A stretch of DNA of 64,000 nucleotides from assembly GCF_009913435.1 (NCBI RefSeq), contig NZ_CP047895.1, positions 876,501 through 940,500 on the forward strand. Direction: 5' to 3'. How positions within the stretch are numbered: position 1 is the first letter of the stretch; every line of letters begins with the position of its first letter. Below are positions 45,571-57,212 of the stretch, in pieces. The translations under genes and the position numbers were made by a program. The stretch comes from Sphingomonas changnyeongensis (lineage in GTDB: Bacteria; Pseudomonadota; Alphaproteobacteria; Sphingomonadales; Sphingomonadaceae). The notes under the pieces are model-generated. The model made no database searches. It was not told the origin of the DNA and saw only the letters and a list, made by a program, of their open reading frames with translations.

Positions 45571-45830
45571 CACCCATCTGCGGTCATTGGGCGCTTTCGC
45601 TTTCACTCCCGACAGCGGACATGGCATCAGGCTTCCGTGCCGCCTCCTTGGCCTTTGCCGGACGCGAGGCCATCGGTGAAAGCTGCACGAAATCAGATAT
45701 CTGAAACCTATCTGTCGGTCCCGCGCGACTTTCCCCATTGGCGCGCCGCCGTGTAGCCGAGATAGCCGGTTGCAAACAGCGCGTAGAGCGGCTCGGGCAG
45801 GCTTGCCAGATAGGCGCCCATGTCCTGGGC
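45571..45830. repeat. Direct repeat C (includes a truncated holin 3' end)
   Basis: 260 bases matching 46966-47225 with about 13 substitutions and no indels. Its right part (to about 45709) encodes on the minus strand the last 37 residues of the 3TM holin (MGAYLASLPEPLYALFATGY...KSRGTDR), identical at protein level to the full gene at 47.1 kb. At 45831 the match stops inside that gene and repeat B begins almost at once. This is a duplication junction and a holin fragment, not a separate gene. Confidence 0.9.
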
Positions 45831-45832
45831 GG

Positions 45833-46035
45833 CGGCGGGGTCCATATTGGCGGGGCAGCGGTCCACGCCCTCGACCTCGCTCCGATGCTCCGCGCGGCCG
45901 GGCAGGCGCGAGACGTCGGGGCTTCTTTGGCTTATGGGATTTGGCCTTTGTTCCAAAGTCCGAAGCCTCAGGAACAGTCCGCTTTCGCACCTCTTTCGAA
46001 AAAACCTGACAGGCTGAAACCGACCCCAAAGCGGC
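45833..46035. repeat. Direct repeat B (left flank of cargo 2)
   Basis: Second copy of the 44851-45053 sequence at a constant offset of 982 bases. It is fused to the right end of repeat C, so C plus B form one 465-base unit between the two cargo genes. Copy A lacks the C half and copy D lacks the B half. Confidence 0.88.
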
Positions 46036-46117
46036 CTTCGCATGAGGCACCTGATGAAGGCGTGATTGAATGTCCTAGCTATCTCAAGTATGCAGGAGTG
46101 CTGGCTTAGAGAAACGT

Positions 46118-46954
46118 ATGACCAGCACCCTTCCTCCCGTTCACGCCGCTTTTGTCGCACGCATCCTCGCGGCGGTGAAGCATCATCCGTATGTCGACGG
46201 TCTGCTTGCGGGTGGCTCGTTCATCCATGGCGGATTGGACGAACACTCGGATCTGGATTTCGTCCTCGTGATCGACGAGGTTGCATATCCGCAGGTCATG
46301 AATTCACGAATGGCATTTGCACAAAGCCTGGGCACGCTGATCAGCGCCTTTTCGGGAGAACATGTGGGCGAGCCGCGCTTGCTGATCTGCCTTTACGGGC
46401 CCCCGCTGCTCCACGTGGACCTGAAATTCGTGACTGCATCCGATCTTGATCACCGAATCGAGATGCCTGCGGTGCTGTTTGCGCGCGATCGCGAACGCAT
46501 CGCGGCACAGCTTGGCGCCGCGACGATCGCTTGGCCCAACATGAGCCCGGACTGGTTCGAAGCACGCGCCTGGATTTGGCTGCACTACGCCGCCACCAAG
46601 CTGCTGCGCGGCGAACTGTTCGAAGCGGTTGGCATGCTTTCCTTCTTCCGTGAACAGGTGCTCGGTCCGATGCTATACCGCCGGGCAGGTCTGCCGCAGC
46701 GCGGGGTCAGACGGATCGAGATGCTTGGCCTCGACGGGGACAAAGCGCTTGCATCGACAGCGCCGCAGCTTGAGGCTGCGTCGGTCAGAGCTGCGCTTCT
46801 ATCGGCGCTTAACTTGTATCTCCAACTTCGGGCGGATGCGCCGCCGCAGAACGCCACCGATGGTATGCCGTCTATGTTGCTGAGCTTTCTTGGAGCTGAC
46901 CTGTCTTGCTCGAACGTCATCTCGGTTCCAGACGCACAGGACGTGATTGATTGA
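46118..46954 (+). CDS. Nucleotidyltransferase-domain protein (cargo 2)
   Basis: 278 aa. GLLAGGSFIHGGLDEHSDLD near residues 29-48, with following FVLV, is the pol-beta-type nucleotidyltransferase motif (hGS-x9-13-DhD), and HVDLKFV near 103 supplies the third Asp. The C-terminal half is helical (WFEARAWIWLHYAATKLLRG), as in aminoglycoside or small-molecule nucleotidyltransferases. I cannot name a substrate; antibiotic adenylylation is possible but not shown. It lies between repeats B and D, reads opposite to its neighbours and is less GC-rich, so recent acquisition is likely. Confidence 0.75.
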   Translation: MTSTLPPVHAAFVARILAAVKHHPYVDGLLAGGSFIHGGLDEHSDLDFVLVIDEVAYPQVMNSRMAFAQSLGTLISAFSGEHVGEPRLLICLYGPPLLHVDLKFVTASDLDHRIEMPAVLFARDRERIAAQLGAATIAWPNMSPDWFEARAWIWLHYAATKLLRGELFEAVGMLSFFREQVLGPMLYRRAGLPQRGVRRIEMLGLDGDKALASTAPQLEAASVRAALLSALNLYLQLRADAPPQNATDGMPSMLLSFLGADLSCSNVISVPDAQDVID

Positions 46955-46965
46955 CGGCAGCTTCC

Positions 46966-47225
46966 CACCCATCTGCGGTCATTGGGCGCTTTCGCTTTCA
47001 CTCCCAGCAGCGGACATAGCATCAGGCTTCCGTGCCGCCTCCTTGGCTTTTGCCGGGCACAAGGCCATTGGTGAAAGCTGCATAAAATCAGATATCTGAA
47101 ACCTATCTATCGGTTCCGCGCGACTTTCCCCATTGGCGCGCCGCCGTGTAGCCGAGATAGCCGGTTGCAAACAGCGCGTAGAGCGGCTCGGGCAGGCTTG
47201 CCAGATAGGCGCCCATGCCCTGGGC
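46966..47225. repeat. Direct repeat D (overlaps the intact holin gene)
   Basis: Right-hand copy of the 45571-45830 sequence at a constant offset of 1395. Unlike C, it continues into the complete holin coding sequence, so it marks the ancestral locus and C the derived fragment. Confidence 0.9.
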
Positions 47226-47516
47226 GATGGCCGCGCCGAAGCGCGGTGACAGCGCGCTGATCAGCCCCATCGGGATCGACCACAGCAGCAGCGCATAGAT
47301 CACATAGAGAAAGGCCGGCCGGGCCCGGCTGGTCCAGGGATCGGCCGCGCCGGCTTCGGCCAGGATCGCCGACATCTGCATGCGCAGCGCGTCCAGTTCC
47401 TGCGTGCCTTCGAGCCGCAGCAGTTCGAGCTTGGCCGCGTCGCGGGCGCGCGGGTCCGGGATCACCCGGTCGATCAGCCGGGCGACGGGGCCGATCAGGC
47501 CATCAAGCACGGGCAT
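47103..47516 (-). CDS. 3TM-family phage holin
   Basis: 137 aa from ATG 47516. An amphipathic N-terminus (ARLIDRVIPDPRARDAAKLELLRLEG) precedes WTSRARPAFLYVIYALLLWSI and then two further hydrophobic segments. WxxRxRPxFLYVxY is the signature of the GTA/3TM holin family. It would permeabilise the inner membrane so that the adjacent endolysin reaches the wall. The start lies 14 bases inside the endolysin 3' end. Only these two lysis genes are present, with no other phage genes around. Confidence 0.85.
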   Translation of the reverse strand: MPVLDGLIGPVARLIDRVIPDPRARDAAKLELLRLEGTQELDALRMQMSAILAEAGAADPWTSRARPAFLYVIYALLLWSIPMGLISALSPRFGAAIAQGMGAYLASLPEPLYALFATGYLGYTAARQWGKSRGTDR

Positions 47517-48117
47517 GGGCGTCGTCTCCGGCAAGGGGGATGGTCCTGGGGGCGTCGGTCGGGCGCGGTGCCGCCGCCTGGCCGATGCGGTGGGCGAGCC
47601 AGCCATAGACAAAGGCCTCATTGGCCGGGCGCGTTTCGGCGAGGCGCAGATAGCGTTCGCCCTGCAGCGATTCGACCGCCTTCACCAGCACCGTCTCGCC
47701 CGCCTGTCCGCGTGTGGCCAGAAAGCCGTCGATCGCTGAGAGCGTCCGTGGCCCGATCCGCCCGTCAATGGCGATATCGGCATAATCGCGCGCGCCGCGG
47801 TTGAGCGCGTTGAGCGCACGCTGGAGAAAGCCGATCGCGGTGCGCGGCCCCATATTGACCCCGGTGTCGAACATCTCCGCCGCCAGCAGCGGCGCGCGGG
47901 TGCCGACCGCATCGAGGCGGGGCCTGAGCCAGTATATGCGCCGGTAAATCTCCGCCGCCGCCGCCCGGGAGAGGGTGCTGACCGGCCCGGCATGGCCGTG
48001 CGCGCGCGCCGTGGCGGCGGTGATTCCCCATTTGGTCGGCCCGCCGCGGTCGGCGGGGTGATCGACATAGCCGCCCTCCCGCGCGATCACTGCGTCGATC
48101 AGTTCGTCCACCATCAC
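47503..48117 (-). CDS. GH108 endolysin / N-acetylmuramidase-like protein
   Basis: 204 aa. REGGYVDHPADRGGPTKWGIT near residues 13-33 holds the catalytic Glu of glycoside hydrolase 108 (ZliS/secretion-activator family). AAEMFDTGVNMGPRTAIGFLQRALN near 85-110 continues into the C-terminal peptidoglycan-binding PG_binding_3 domain (DGRIGPRTLSAIDGFL). No signal peptide, as expected where a holin releases the enzyme. With the holin it forms a lysis pair. Confidence 0.88.
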   Translation of the reverse strand: MMVDELIDAVIAREGGYVDHPADRGGPTKWGITAATARAHGHAGPVSTLSRAAAAEIYRRIYWLRPRLDAVGTRAPLLAAEMFDTGVNMGPRTAIGFLQRALNALNRGARDYADIAIDGRIGPRTLSAIDGFLATRGQAGETVLVKAVESLQGERYLRLAETRPANEAFVYGWLAHRIGQAAAPRPTDAPRTIPLAGDDAHARA

Positions 48118-48181
48118 TGCGCCGCTCCTGGTTTGAACAGGGCGGCAGGAATAACCAGATAGGTTATATGTAGGACAGAAA

Positions 48182-48210
48182 AAAATCCTCCCCGCGAAAG
48201 GGAGGATTTT
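48182..48210. terminator. Bidirectional intrinsic terminator after tRNA-Pro
   Basis: AAAATCCTCCC (48182-48192) pairs with GGGAGGATTTT (48200-48210) around CGCGAAA. A-rich and T-rich ends give a T tract on both strands. It is placed immediately downstream of the leftward tRNA-Pro gene and 65 bases upstream of the endolysin start. Confidence 0.9.
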
Positions 48211-48211
48211 T

Positions 48212-48288
48212 TGGTCGGGGCGACAGGATTCGAACCTGCGACCCCCACACCCCCAGTGTGATGCGCTACCAGGCTGCGCTACGCCCCG
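48212..48288 (-). tRNA. tRNA-Pro (anticodon GGG), CCA encoded
   Basis: From 48288 on the minus strand: CGGGGCGTAGCGCAGCCTGG, anticodon loop CTGGGGG (anticodon GGG), T-arm CAGGTTCGAATCCTG, acceptor stem CGGGGCG with CGCCCCG, discriminator A and encoded CCA at 48214-48212. 77 bases, a full cloverleaf, followed by a strong terminator. Confidence 0.96.
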
Positions 48289-48350
48289 ACCGGAGGGCGC
48301 GACATATGCGCCCGCGCCGCCAAAGGCAAGCGGGCTTGAAACCGCCGGGC

Positions 48351-49151
48351 TCAGCCGGCGCGCTTGGCCTCGGGCATATGCTCGCCGATCAGCCGATAGG
48401 CGCGCTCATACCATTTGCTGCCGGGGTAATTGGCGCCCAGCACGGCGGCGGCCTTTTTCGCCTCTTCGGGCACGCCCAGCGCCAGATAGCTCTCGGTCAG
48501 CCGCAGCAGCGCTTCGGGCGTGTGGGTGGTGGTCTGATATTCGTCGGTGACCTTGCGGAACCGGTAGGTCGAGGCCAGCCACTGGCCGCGCCGCTGGTAG
48601 AAGCGGCCGACCTCCATCTCCTTGCCGGCAAGATGGTCGTTGATCAGGTCAAGCTTCAGCCGCGCGTCGCGGGCATAGGCGGTGTTGGGATAGCGGCGCG
48701 TCAGCTCGCCCATGGCATTCAGCGCCTGCTGGGTCAGCTTCTGGTCGCGGGTGACGTCGCTGATCTGCTCGTAATAATCGAGCGCGATCAGATAATAGGC
48801 ATAGGGCGCGTCCTTGTTGCCCGGATGGAGCGACAGGAAGCGCTGCGCCGAGCTGATCGATTCGTTGTAATCGCCCGACAGATAATAGGAAAATGCGCTC
48901 ATCAGCTGGGCGCGCCGCGCCCAGACCGAATAGGGGTGCTGGCGCTCGACCTCGTCGAACAGCTGCGCGGCTTCCTTGTAGCGGCGCGTGTCGAGCCGCG
49001 CCTTGGCCGCCGAGTAAAGCGTGTTCACATCGCGCGCGATATAGGCGGTGTCGCGCTTCGGCCCGCTGGTCGCGCAGCCGGACAGAGCGAGCATGACGGC
49101 AAGACCGGCACAGGCGGCGAGACCAAGCGGGCGGGAGAAGCGGAAATCCAT
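48351..49151 (-). CDS. bamD: Outer-membrane protein assembly factor BamD
   Basis: 266 aa from ATG 49151; longer frames add low-complexity residues before the signal. The signal has lipobox LSGC ([13 protein letters not shown]). Five TPR-like repeats follow: [35 protein letters not shown], then [19 protein letters not shown] and on to [14 protein letters not shown], the YfiO/BamD layout. It is a lipoprotein of the BAM complex that supports BamA in inserting beta-barrels. Confidence 0.95.
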   Translation of the reverse strand: MDFRFSRPLGLAACAGLAVMLALSGCATSGPKRDTAYIARDVNTLYSAAKARLDTRRYKEAAQLFDEVERQHPYSVWARRAQLMSAFSYYLSGDYNESISSAQRFLSLHPGNKDAPYAYYLIALDYYEQISDVTRDQKLTQQALNAMGELTRRYPNTAYARDARLKLDLINDHLAGKEMEVGRFYQRRGQWLASTYRFRKVTDEYQTTTHTPEALLRLTESYLALGVPEEAKKAAAVLGANYPGSKWYERAYRLIGEHMPEAKRAG

Positions 49152-49170
49152 GGGGCCTGTCCTAACGCCT

Positions 49171-49551
49171 TTAAATCCGGGGGGGCAAGCCGTGCGGCAG
49201 CAGCGCGGCGGCGATCCAGCGCCCTTCGCCGCGCAGCACGCCCCAGGCGCGGGCGGCGGCGCGGCTGTCCATCGCCTCGATGCCGATGCCTTCGGCCTCG
49301 ATCGCGGCCGCAAGCGCCGGGGCGGGGCGCACGAGCACCGGCCCGGTGCCGATCAGGATGAACTCGGGCCTGAGCGCGATCAGCGGCGCGAGCAGATCAA
49401 GATCGAGCGATGTCGCCTCGATCGGCCGCCACCAGTCGGGCGAAAGCAGCGCGCCGCCGCTGGTCGCCACGCCGTCGATCCGGAAGCCGGGGCCGGCAAA
49501 GCCGGTGATGACCGGGCCGGGCGCCCGGGCCTCTGGGCGCAGCTCGGGCAT
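49171..49551 (-). CDS. Mth938-like / DUF498 domain protein
   Basis: 126 aa from ATG 49551, overlapping the secF stop as ATGA. The fold shows VITGFAGPGFRIDG at the start, then LSPDWWRPIEATSLDL, and RPEFILIGTGPVLVRPAPAL near residue 65, the NDUFAF3/Mth938 core. The family includes a mitochondrial complex I assembly factor; the bacterial role is unknown. Position after secF is the common alphaproteobacterial arrangement. Confidence 0.88.
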   Translation of the reverse strand: MPELRPEARAPGPVITGFAGPGFRIDGVATSGGALLSPDWWRPIEATSLDLDLLAPLIALRPEFILIGTGPVLVRPAPALAAAIEAEGIGIEAMDSRAAARAWGVLRGEGRWIAAALLPHGLPPRI

Positions 49552-50522
49552 CAGTCGGGCCGGCGTTCCGCGCCGCCGATCCGCTCCGCCCCCGGCTCCG
49601 CTCCCGATTTGGGGACGAAGCTTTCGCCGGTCACGTTCAGCCACAACAGGATCGGGGCGGAAATATAGATCGACGAGAAGGTGCCGATGATGATGCCGAG
49701 CAGCATCGCGGCGGTGAAGCCGAAGATCACATCCGGCCCGATCGCGAGCAGCAGGCCCAGCGTCATGATCAGCGACAGCGAGGTGACGATAGTGCGCGAC
49801 AGCGTTTCGTTGACCGACAGGTCGAGCAGGGTGCGCATGTCCATCTTGCGGTATTTGCGCAGATTCTCGCGGATGCGGTCATAGGTGACGATGGTGTCGT
49901 TGAGCGAATAGCCGATGATCGTCAGGATCGCCGCGACGACGTTGAGGTCGAAATCAAGCTGGGTCAGCGCGAAAAAGCCGAAGGTCAGCGCCACGTCGTG
50001 GAACAGCGCGAACAGCGCCCCCACCCCGAACTGCCATTCAAAGCTGAACCAGATATAGAGCGCGATGCCGAGCATCGCGAGGCCGAGCGCCCAGGCCCCG
50101 GTGCGGAACAGCTCGCCCGACACCTTGCCCGACACCGTTTCCACCGCGTCGAAGCGCGCGCCCGGAAACGCCTTGCCGACCGCTTCGCGCACCTGGCTGG
50201 CGGCACGGTTCGCGCCCTCCTCACCGCCCGGCGGCAGCGGCAGCCGGATCGACATGTCGCGCGGCGAGCCGAATTGCTGGATCGTCGCCTCGCCCAGCCC
50301 CAGCCGGTCGACCGTGGTGCGCAGCGCCTCGGCATCGACCGGGGTCGCGAACTGCACGCGCAGCATCTGCCCGCCGACAAAATCGACGCCGAGATTGAGC
50401 CCGCGCACGCCCACCAGCACGCCCGAGCCGAGGATCAGCACGACCGACAGCACGAGCGCCACAATCCGGTAGCGCAGGAACTGGATGTTGGTGTTGTCGG
50501 GAACGAGTTTGAGCGGACGCAT
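49551..50522 (-). CDS. secF: Protein-export membrane protein SecF
   Basis: 323 aa. Six membrane segments. GVDFVGGQMLRVQF near residue 30 is the SecF version of the D1 motif, and GYSLNDTIVTYDRIRENLRKY near 210 is the highly conserved D4/D5 block. With SecD it uses the proton gradient to finish Sec-dependent translocation on the periplasmic side. ATG 50522 overlaps the secD stop. Confidence 0.95.
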   Translation of the reverse strand: MRPLKLVPDNTNIQFLRYRIVALVLSVVLILGSGVLVGVRGLNLGVDFVGGQMLRVQFATPVDAEALRTTVDRLGLGEATIQQFGSPRDMSIRLPLPPGGEEGANRAASQVREAVGKAFPGARFDAVETVSGKVSGELFRTGAWALGLAMLGIALYIWFSFEWQFGVGALFALFHDVALTFGFFALTQLDFDLNVVAAILTIIGYSLNDTIVTYDRIRENLRKYRKMDMRTLLDLSVNETLSRTIVTSLSLIMTLGLLLAIGPDVIFGFTAAMLLGIIIGTFSSIYISAPILLWLNVTGESFVPKSGAEPGAERIGGAERRPD

Positions 50523-52116
50523 CAGATCACGATCTCTTTCGGGCGGTTGCGCTTCAGCCAGTCCGCGACCAGCAGACGGGTGAAGGTCACGCCGGTGAAC
50601 ACGGAGGTGACGATCCCGATCGCCAGCACGACCGCAAAGCCGCGCACCGGGCCGGAGCCGAACACGAACATGATGATCGCCGAAATCACATTGGTGACAT
50701 TGGCGTCGAAGATCGCGCGGCTTGCCTCCTTATAGCCGAACTCGACCGACTGGATCGGGCCGCGCCCGCGCCGCTGTTCCTCGCGGATGCGCTCGTTGAT
50801 CAGCACATTGGCGTCGACCGCCGCACCGATGGTCAGCACGAAGCCGGCAATGCCGGGCAGGGTCAGCGTCGCGCCGATCATCGCCATGATGCCGAGCACC
50901 AGGAACGCGTTCACCGCCAGCGCCAGCGACGTGTAGACGCCGAACCGCGCATAGGTGACCAGCATGAACAGGATCAGCGCCACCGTCGCGACGATGCCGG
51001 CGATCACGCCCTTGCGGATCGAATCGGCCCCAGATCGGGGCCGACCGTGCGTTCCTCGATCACCTTGAGCGCGACCGGCAGCTTGCCCGAGCGCAGCGCG
51101 ATCGCCAGCTGGTTGGCGCTTTCAACGGTGAAATTGCCCGAAATCTGCGCCTGGCCGCCCAGGATCGGTTCGTTGATGTTGGGGGCCGAGATCACCTGAT
51201 TGTCGAGGATGATCGCGAACGGCTTGTTGACATTTTCCTGCGTCACCCGCGCGAATTTGCGCCCGCCCGCGCCGTCGAACCGGATGTTGACCACCGGGGC
51301 GTTGGTGCGCTGGTCGAACCCCTGCGAGGCGTCGATCAGCTGGTCGCCCGAAATCAGCACGCTGCGCTTGACCGCGATCAGCGGCACGCCCAGCGGATTG
51401 TCGGGATAGGGCAGGATCTGGCTGCCGACGGGCGCGCGGCCCTGCGCCAGATCGGTCGGGCTGGCGGCGATGTCGACCAGCTTGAACTCAAGCTTGGCGG
51501 TCTTGCCGAGCAGCGCCTTGAGCGCTTCGGGGTTCTGCAGGCCCGGCACCTGCACGACGATGCGTGCCCGGCCCTGGCGGATGATCGTCGGCTCGCGCGT
51601 GCCCAGCTCGTCGATGCGCTTGCGCACCACCTCGGTCGCGACCTGCATCGCCTTGTCGACGGCATCGGCAAGGCCCGCCTCGGTCGGCGTCACGATCACG
51701 CGGTTGGAATCGACAACGCGCACATCCCAGTCGCGCTGGCCGGTCACGCCGACGCCGGTCGTCAGCGCGCGGACGCGCTCGACCGCCGGGTCGACCTGGC
51801 CCGCGTCGCGGACGAAAAAGCTGATCCGGCCGCTGGCGGTCGAAATATCGCCGATCGCGATGCGCGGCTGGTTGCGGCGCATTTCGGTGCGGATCGTTTC
51901 TTCCATCTGGGCCAGCCGCTGCTTGGCGACATCGGCGGTGTCGGCTTCGAGCAGGATGTGGCTGCCGCCCGACAGGTCGAGGCCCAGATTGATGCGCGGG
52001 CTGGGCAGGCCGGCCGGCCACAGCCGTTCGGGCACCAGGCTCGGCACCGCGAACAGGATGCCGATGACGGTCGTGACGATGACCGCCCAGATCTTCCAGC
52101 GCGGGAAATCGAGCAT
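50522..52116 (-). CDS. secD: Protein-export membrane protein SecD, frameshifted as read
   Basis: Two frames make one SecD. The upstream part (51004-52116) has the first membrane segment, LGLDLSGGSHILLEAD, and the P1 periplasmic domain up to IEERTVGPDLG. The downstream part (50522-51007) has IAGIVATVALILFMLVTYARFG, TLPGIAGFVLTIGAAVDANVL and FTRLLVADWL. A missing base at the C4 run 51028-51031 (GGGG on the coding strand) breaks them; restoring it gives DLGADSIRKGVIAG, the conserved junction, and a 531-aa protein. SecD is needed for efficient export, so a true knockout is improbable. ATG 52116 overlaps the yajC stop. Confidence 0.93.
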
Positions 52117-52454
52117 CAGTCGTTCGCCGGTTTGCTGCCGCCCAGCGGCTGAACGTCGGTCAGCGTCGATTTGACCGCGCGGACCCGCATCTGCGGCGCA
52201 AGTTCGACCTCGACATGATGGTCCTCGACCTTGGTCACCTTGCCGACCAGGCCGCCGCCGGTGACGACGGTGTCGCCCTTCTTCACGGCGGCAAGCTTGG
52301 CCTGATGCTCCTTCATCCGCTTCTGCTGCGGACGGATCAGCAGGAACCAGAAGATGACGAAGATGAGCAGCAGCGGCACCATCTGCACGAAAAAGGCGGC
52401 GCTGCCGGCGCCGGCGGCGCCAGTGGCTTGGGCGTAAGCGGGGGTTTCGAACAT
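52116..52454 (-). CDS. yajC: Preprotein translocase subunit YajC
   Basis: 112 aa from ATG 52454 (52475 also in frame). One N-terminal membrane segment, FVQMVPLLLIFVIFWFLLIRPQQKRMKEHQ, contains the YajC signature FxxRPQQKRxKxH. The small cytosolic domain follows (GDTVVTGGGLVGKV). It is an accessory of SecDF-YidC. First gene of the yajC-secD-secF-DUF498 operon, divergent from recN. Confidence 0.95.
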   Translation of the reverse strand: MFETPAYAQATGAAGAGSAAFFVQMVPLLLIFVIFWFLLIRPQQKRMKEHQAKLAAVKKGDTVVTGGGLVGKVTKVEDHHVEVELAPQMRVRAVKSTLTDVQPLGGSKPAND

Positions 52455-52615
52455 TGCTGCGGTCTGTGCCTGCACTGGGGCCGGAAAAGTCCGGCCGGGA
52501 AAGCCGCGCGCCTATCATGCGCGCCGTGCCGCTGGCAACCACCGCCGCGCCACCGCTGCCCCGCCACCACCACCAAGCTTGCCGCGCGCGCGCGGATGCA
52601 GCTAACCAGCAGGCG

Positions 52616-56319
<3,704 letters not shown>

Positions 56320-56392
56320 CCGGGAAGAACGGATTGTTGGTGGTGCGGCTCACGCCGCACGGCGGCACCGGGTGTTGTTTGCTGGGAAGAAC

Positions 56393-56470
56393 GGCACCGG
56401 CCCGCTCCCCCACCCGGCCACCCAACGGCAGTATCATATGGGTGGCCGGGTGGGGGAGCGGGCCGGTGCC
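56393..56470. repeat. Dispersed intergenic palindrome, copy 2
   Basis: Perfect 32-bp arms (56393-56424 and 56439-56470), identical to copies 1 and 3, around the loop ACGGCAGTATCATA. The right flank has GCGCC-gcaa-GGCGC and GCACAAACAACC. Further right, at 56505-56529, lies an inverted partial copy of the left flank (GGAGCGGGCCGGTGCCGTTC). It lies between the convergent ligA and DUF2459 genes. Confidence 0.92.
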
Positions 56471-56544
56471 GCCCCTGCGCCGCAAGGCGCAGCACAAACA
56501 ACCGGAGCGGGCCGGTGCCGTTCTTCCCGAACAAACACCCCCCG

Positions 56545-57168
56545 CTACCGCCACTGCATCACGGTGGCGCTGAGCGGGGTCCACCAGCCGGTCCGCACGC
56601 CGGCGTCGCGGAGCACCGCGCCCGTCCAGCCATTGCAGGTGAACAGCAGCGAATAGCGCCCGGTCGCCGGGTAAAACACGTCCGCCGGGCCATAGCCGGC
56701 AAGGGGGCGCGGGCGGCCGGGGGCGAAGCTCCGCCGGATGGCGGCGACCAGCCGGCGATATTCATGGGGCCTGAGGCGGAGCGGCCGCGCGCCCGGTGGC
56801 GGCGCGGTCAGGTGATCGACATGGATCAGCGTGGCGTCGCTGCCGAACGCGGCGGCGATCAGCGGACCGGGCCGGGCATCCTGCCAGCGCGGGGTGCCCA
56901 GATAGACGTGGCGCTCGCCCCAGCCGATCCAGATCAGCGGCCCGGCGCGGCGCGGATCGGCCAGGTCGCCGGGGCGCACCAGATCGCCGAGCGCCGATGC
57001 CGGCAGCACGATGCCGCTGTGGACGCCATTGGTCGCGACATGGACGGTGATGCCGGTGTCGGGCGGCGACCAGCGCGGATTGACCGGCACCGCGCCGAGC
57101 AGTGCCGCCAGCGCCGGATAGGCGAGCGCGGTAAACCCGGCCGCCATGATGATGCGTGCCGCCATCAC
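56545..57168 (-). CDS. DUF2459 (TIGR02117) domain protein
   Basis: 207 aa. One N-terminal membrane or signal segment (IIMAAGFTALAYPALAALLG), then ITVHVATNGVHSGIVLPA near residue 40, WIGWGERHVYLG near 80 and TCNGWTGAVLRDAGVRTGWWTPL near 178. This is the His/Gly/Cys pattern of the TIGR02117 family, sometimes listed near urease or PHB genes. Its NVHSD-like loop and late Cys suggest an NlpC-like fold, which is inference. Function unknown; probably periplasm-facing. Confidence 0.8.
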   Translation of the reverse strand: MMAARIIMAAGFTALAYPALAALLGAVPVNPRWSPPDTGITVHVATNGVHSGIVLPASALGDLVRPGDLADPRRAGPLIWIGWGERHVYLGTPRWQDARPGPLIAAAFGSDATLIHVDHLTAPPPGARPLRLRPHEYRRLVAAIRRSFAPGRPRPLAGYGPADVFYPATGRYSLLFTCNGWTGAVLRDAGVRTGWWTPLSATVMQWR

Positions 57169-57212
57169 AGCGGCTTATCGCTTTTTCGCGCTGCCCGGTC
57201 TAGGAATGGCGC

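Noticed and set aside
45547..46050. 167-codon minus-strand frame over repeats B and C
   Set aside because: It shares sequence with the extension above only because the repeats are the same DNA; there is no ribosome site or family signal.
44851..47225. Integron with attC sites
   Set aside because: No integrase is in view. The repeats are 200-465 bases, include a holin fragment, and do not show the short imperfect palindrome of attC by eye.
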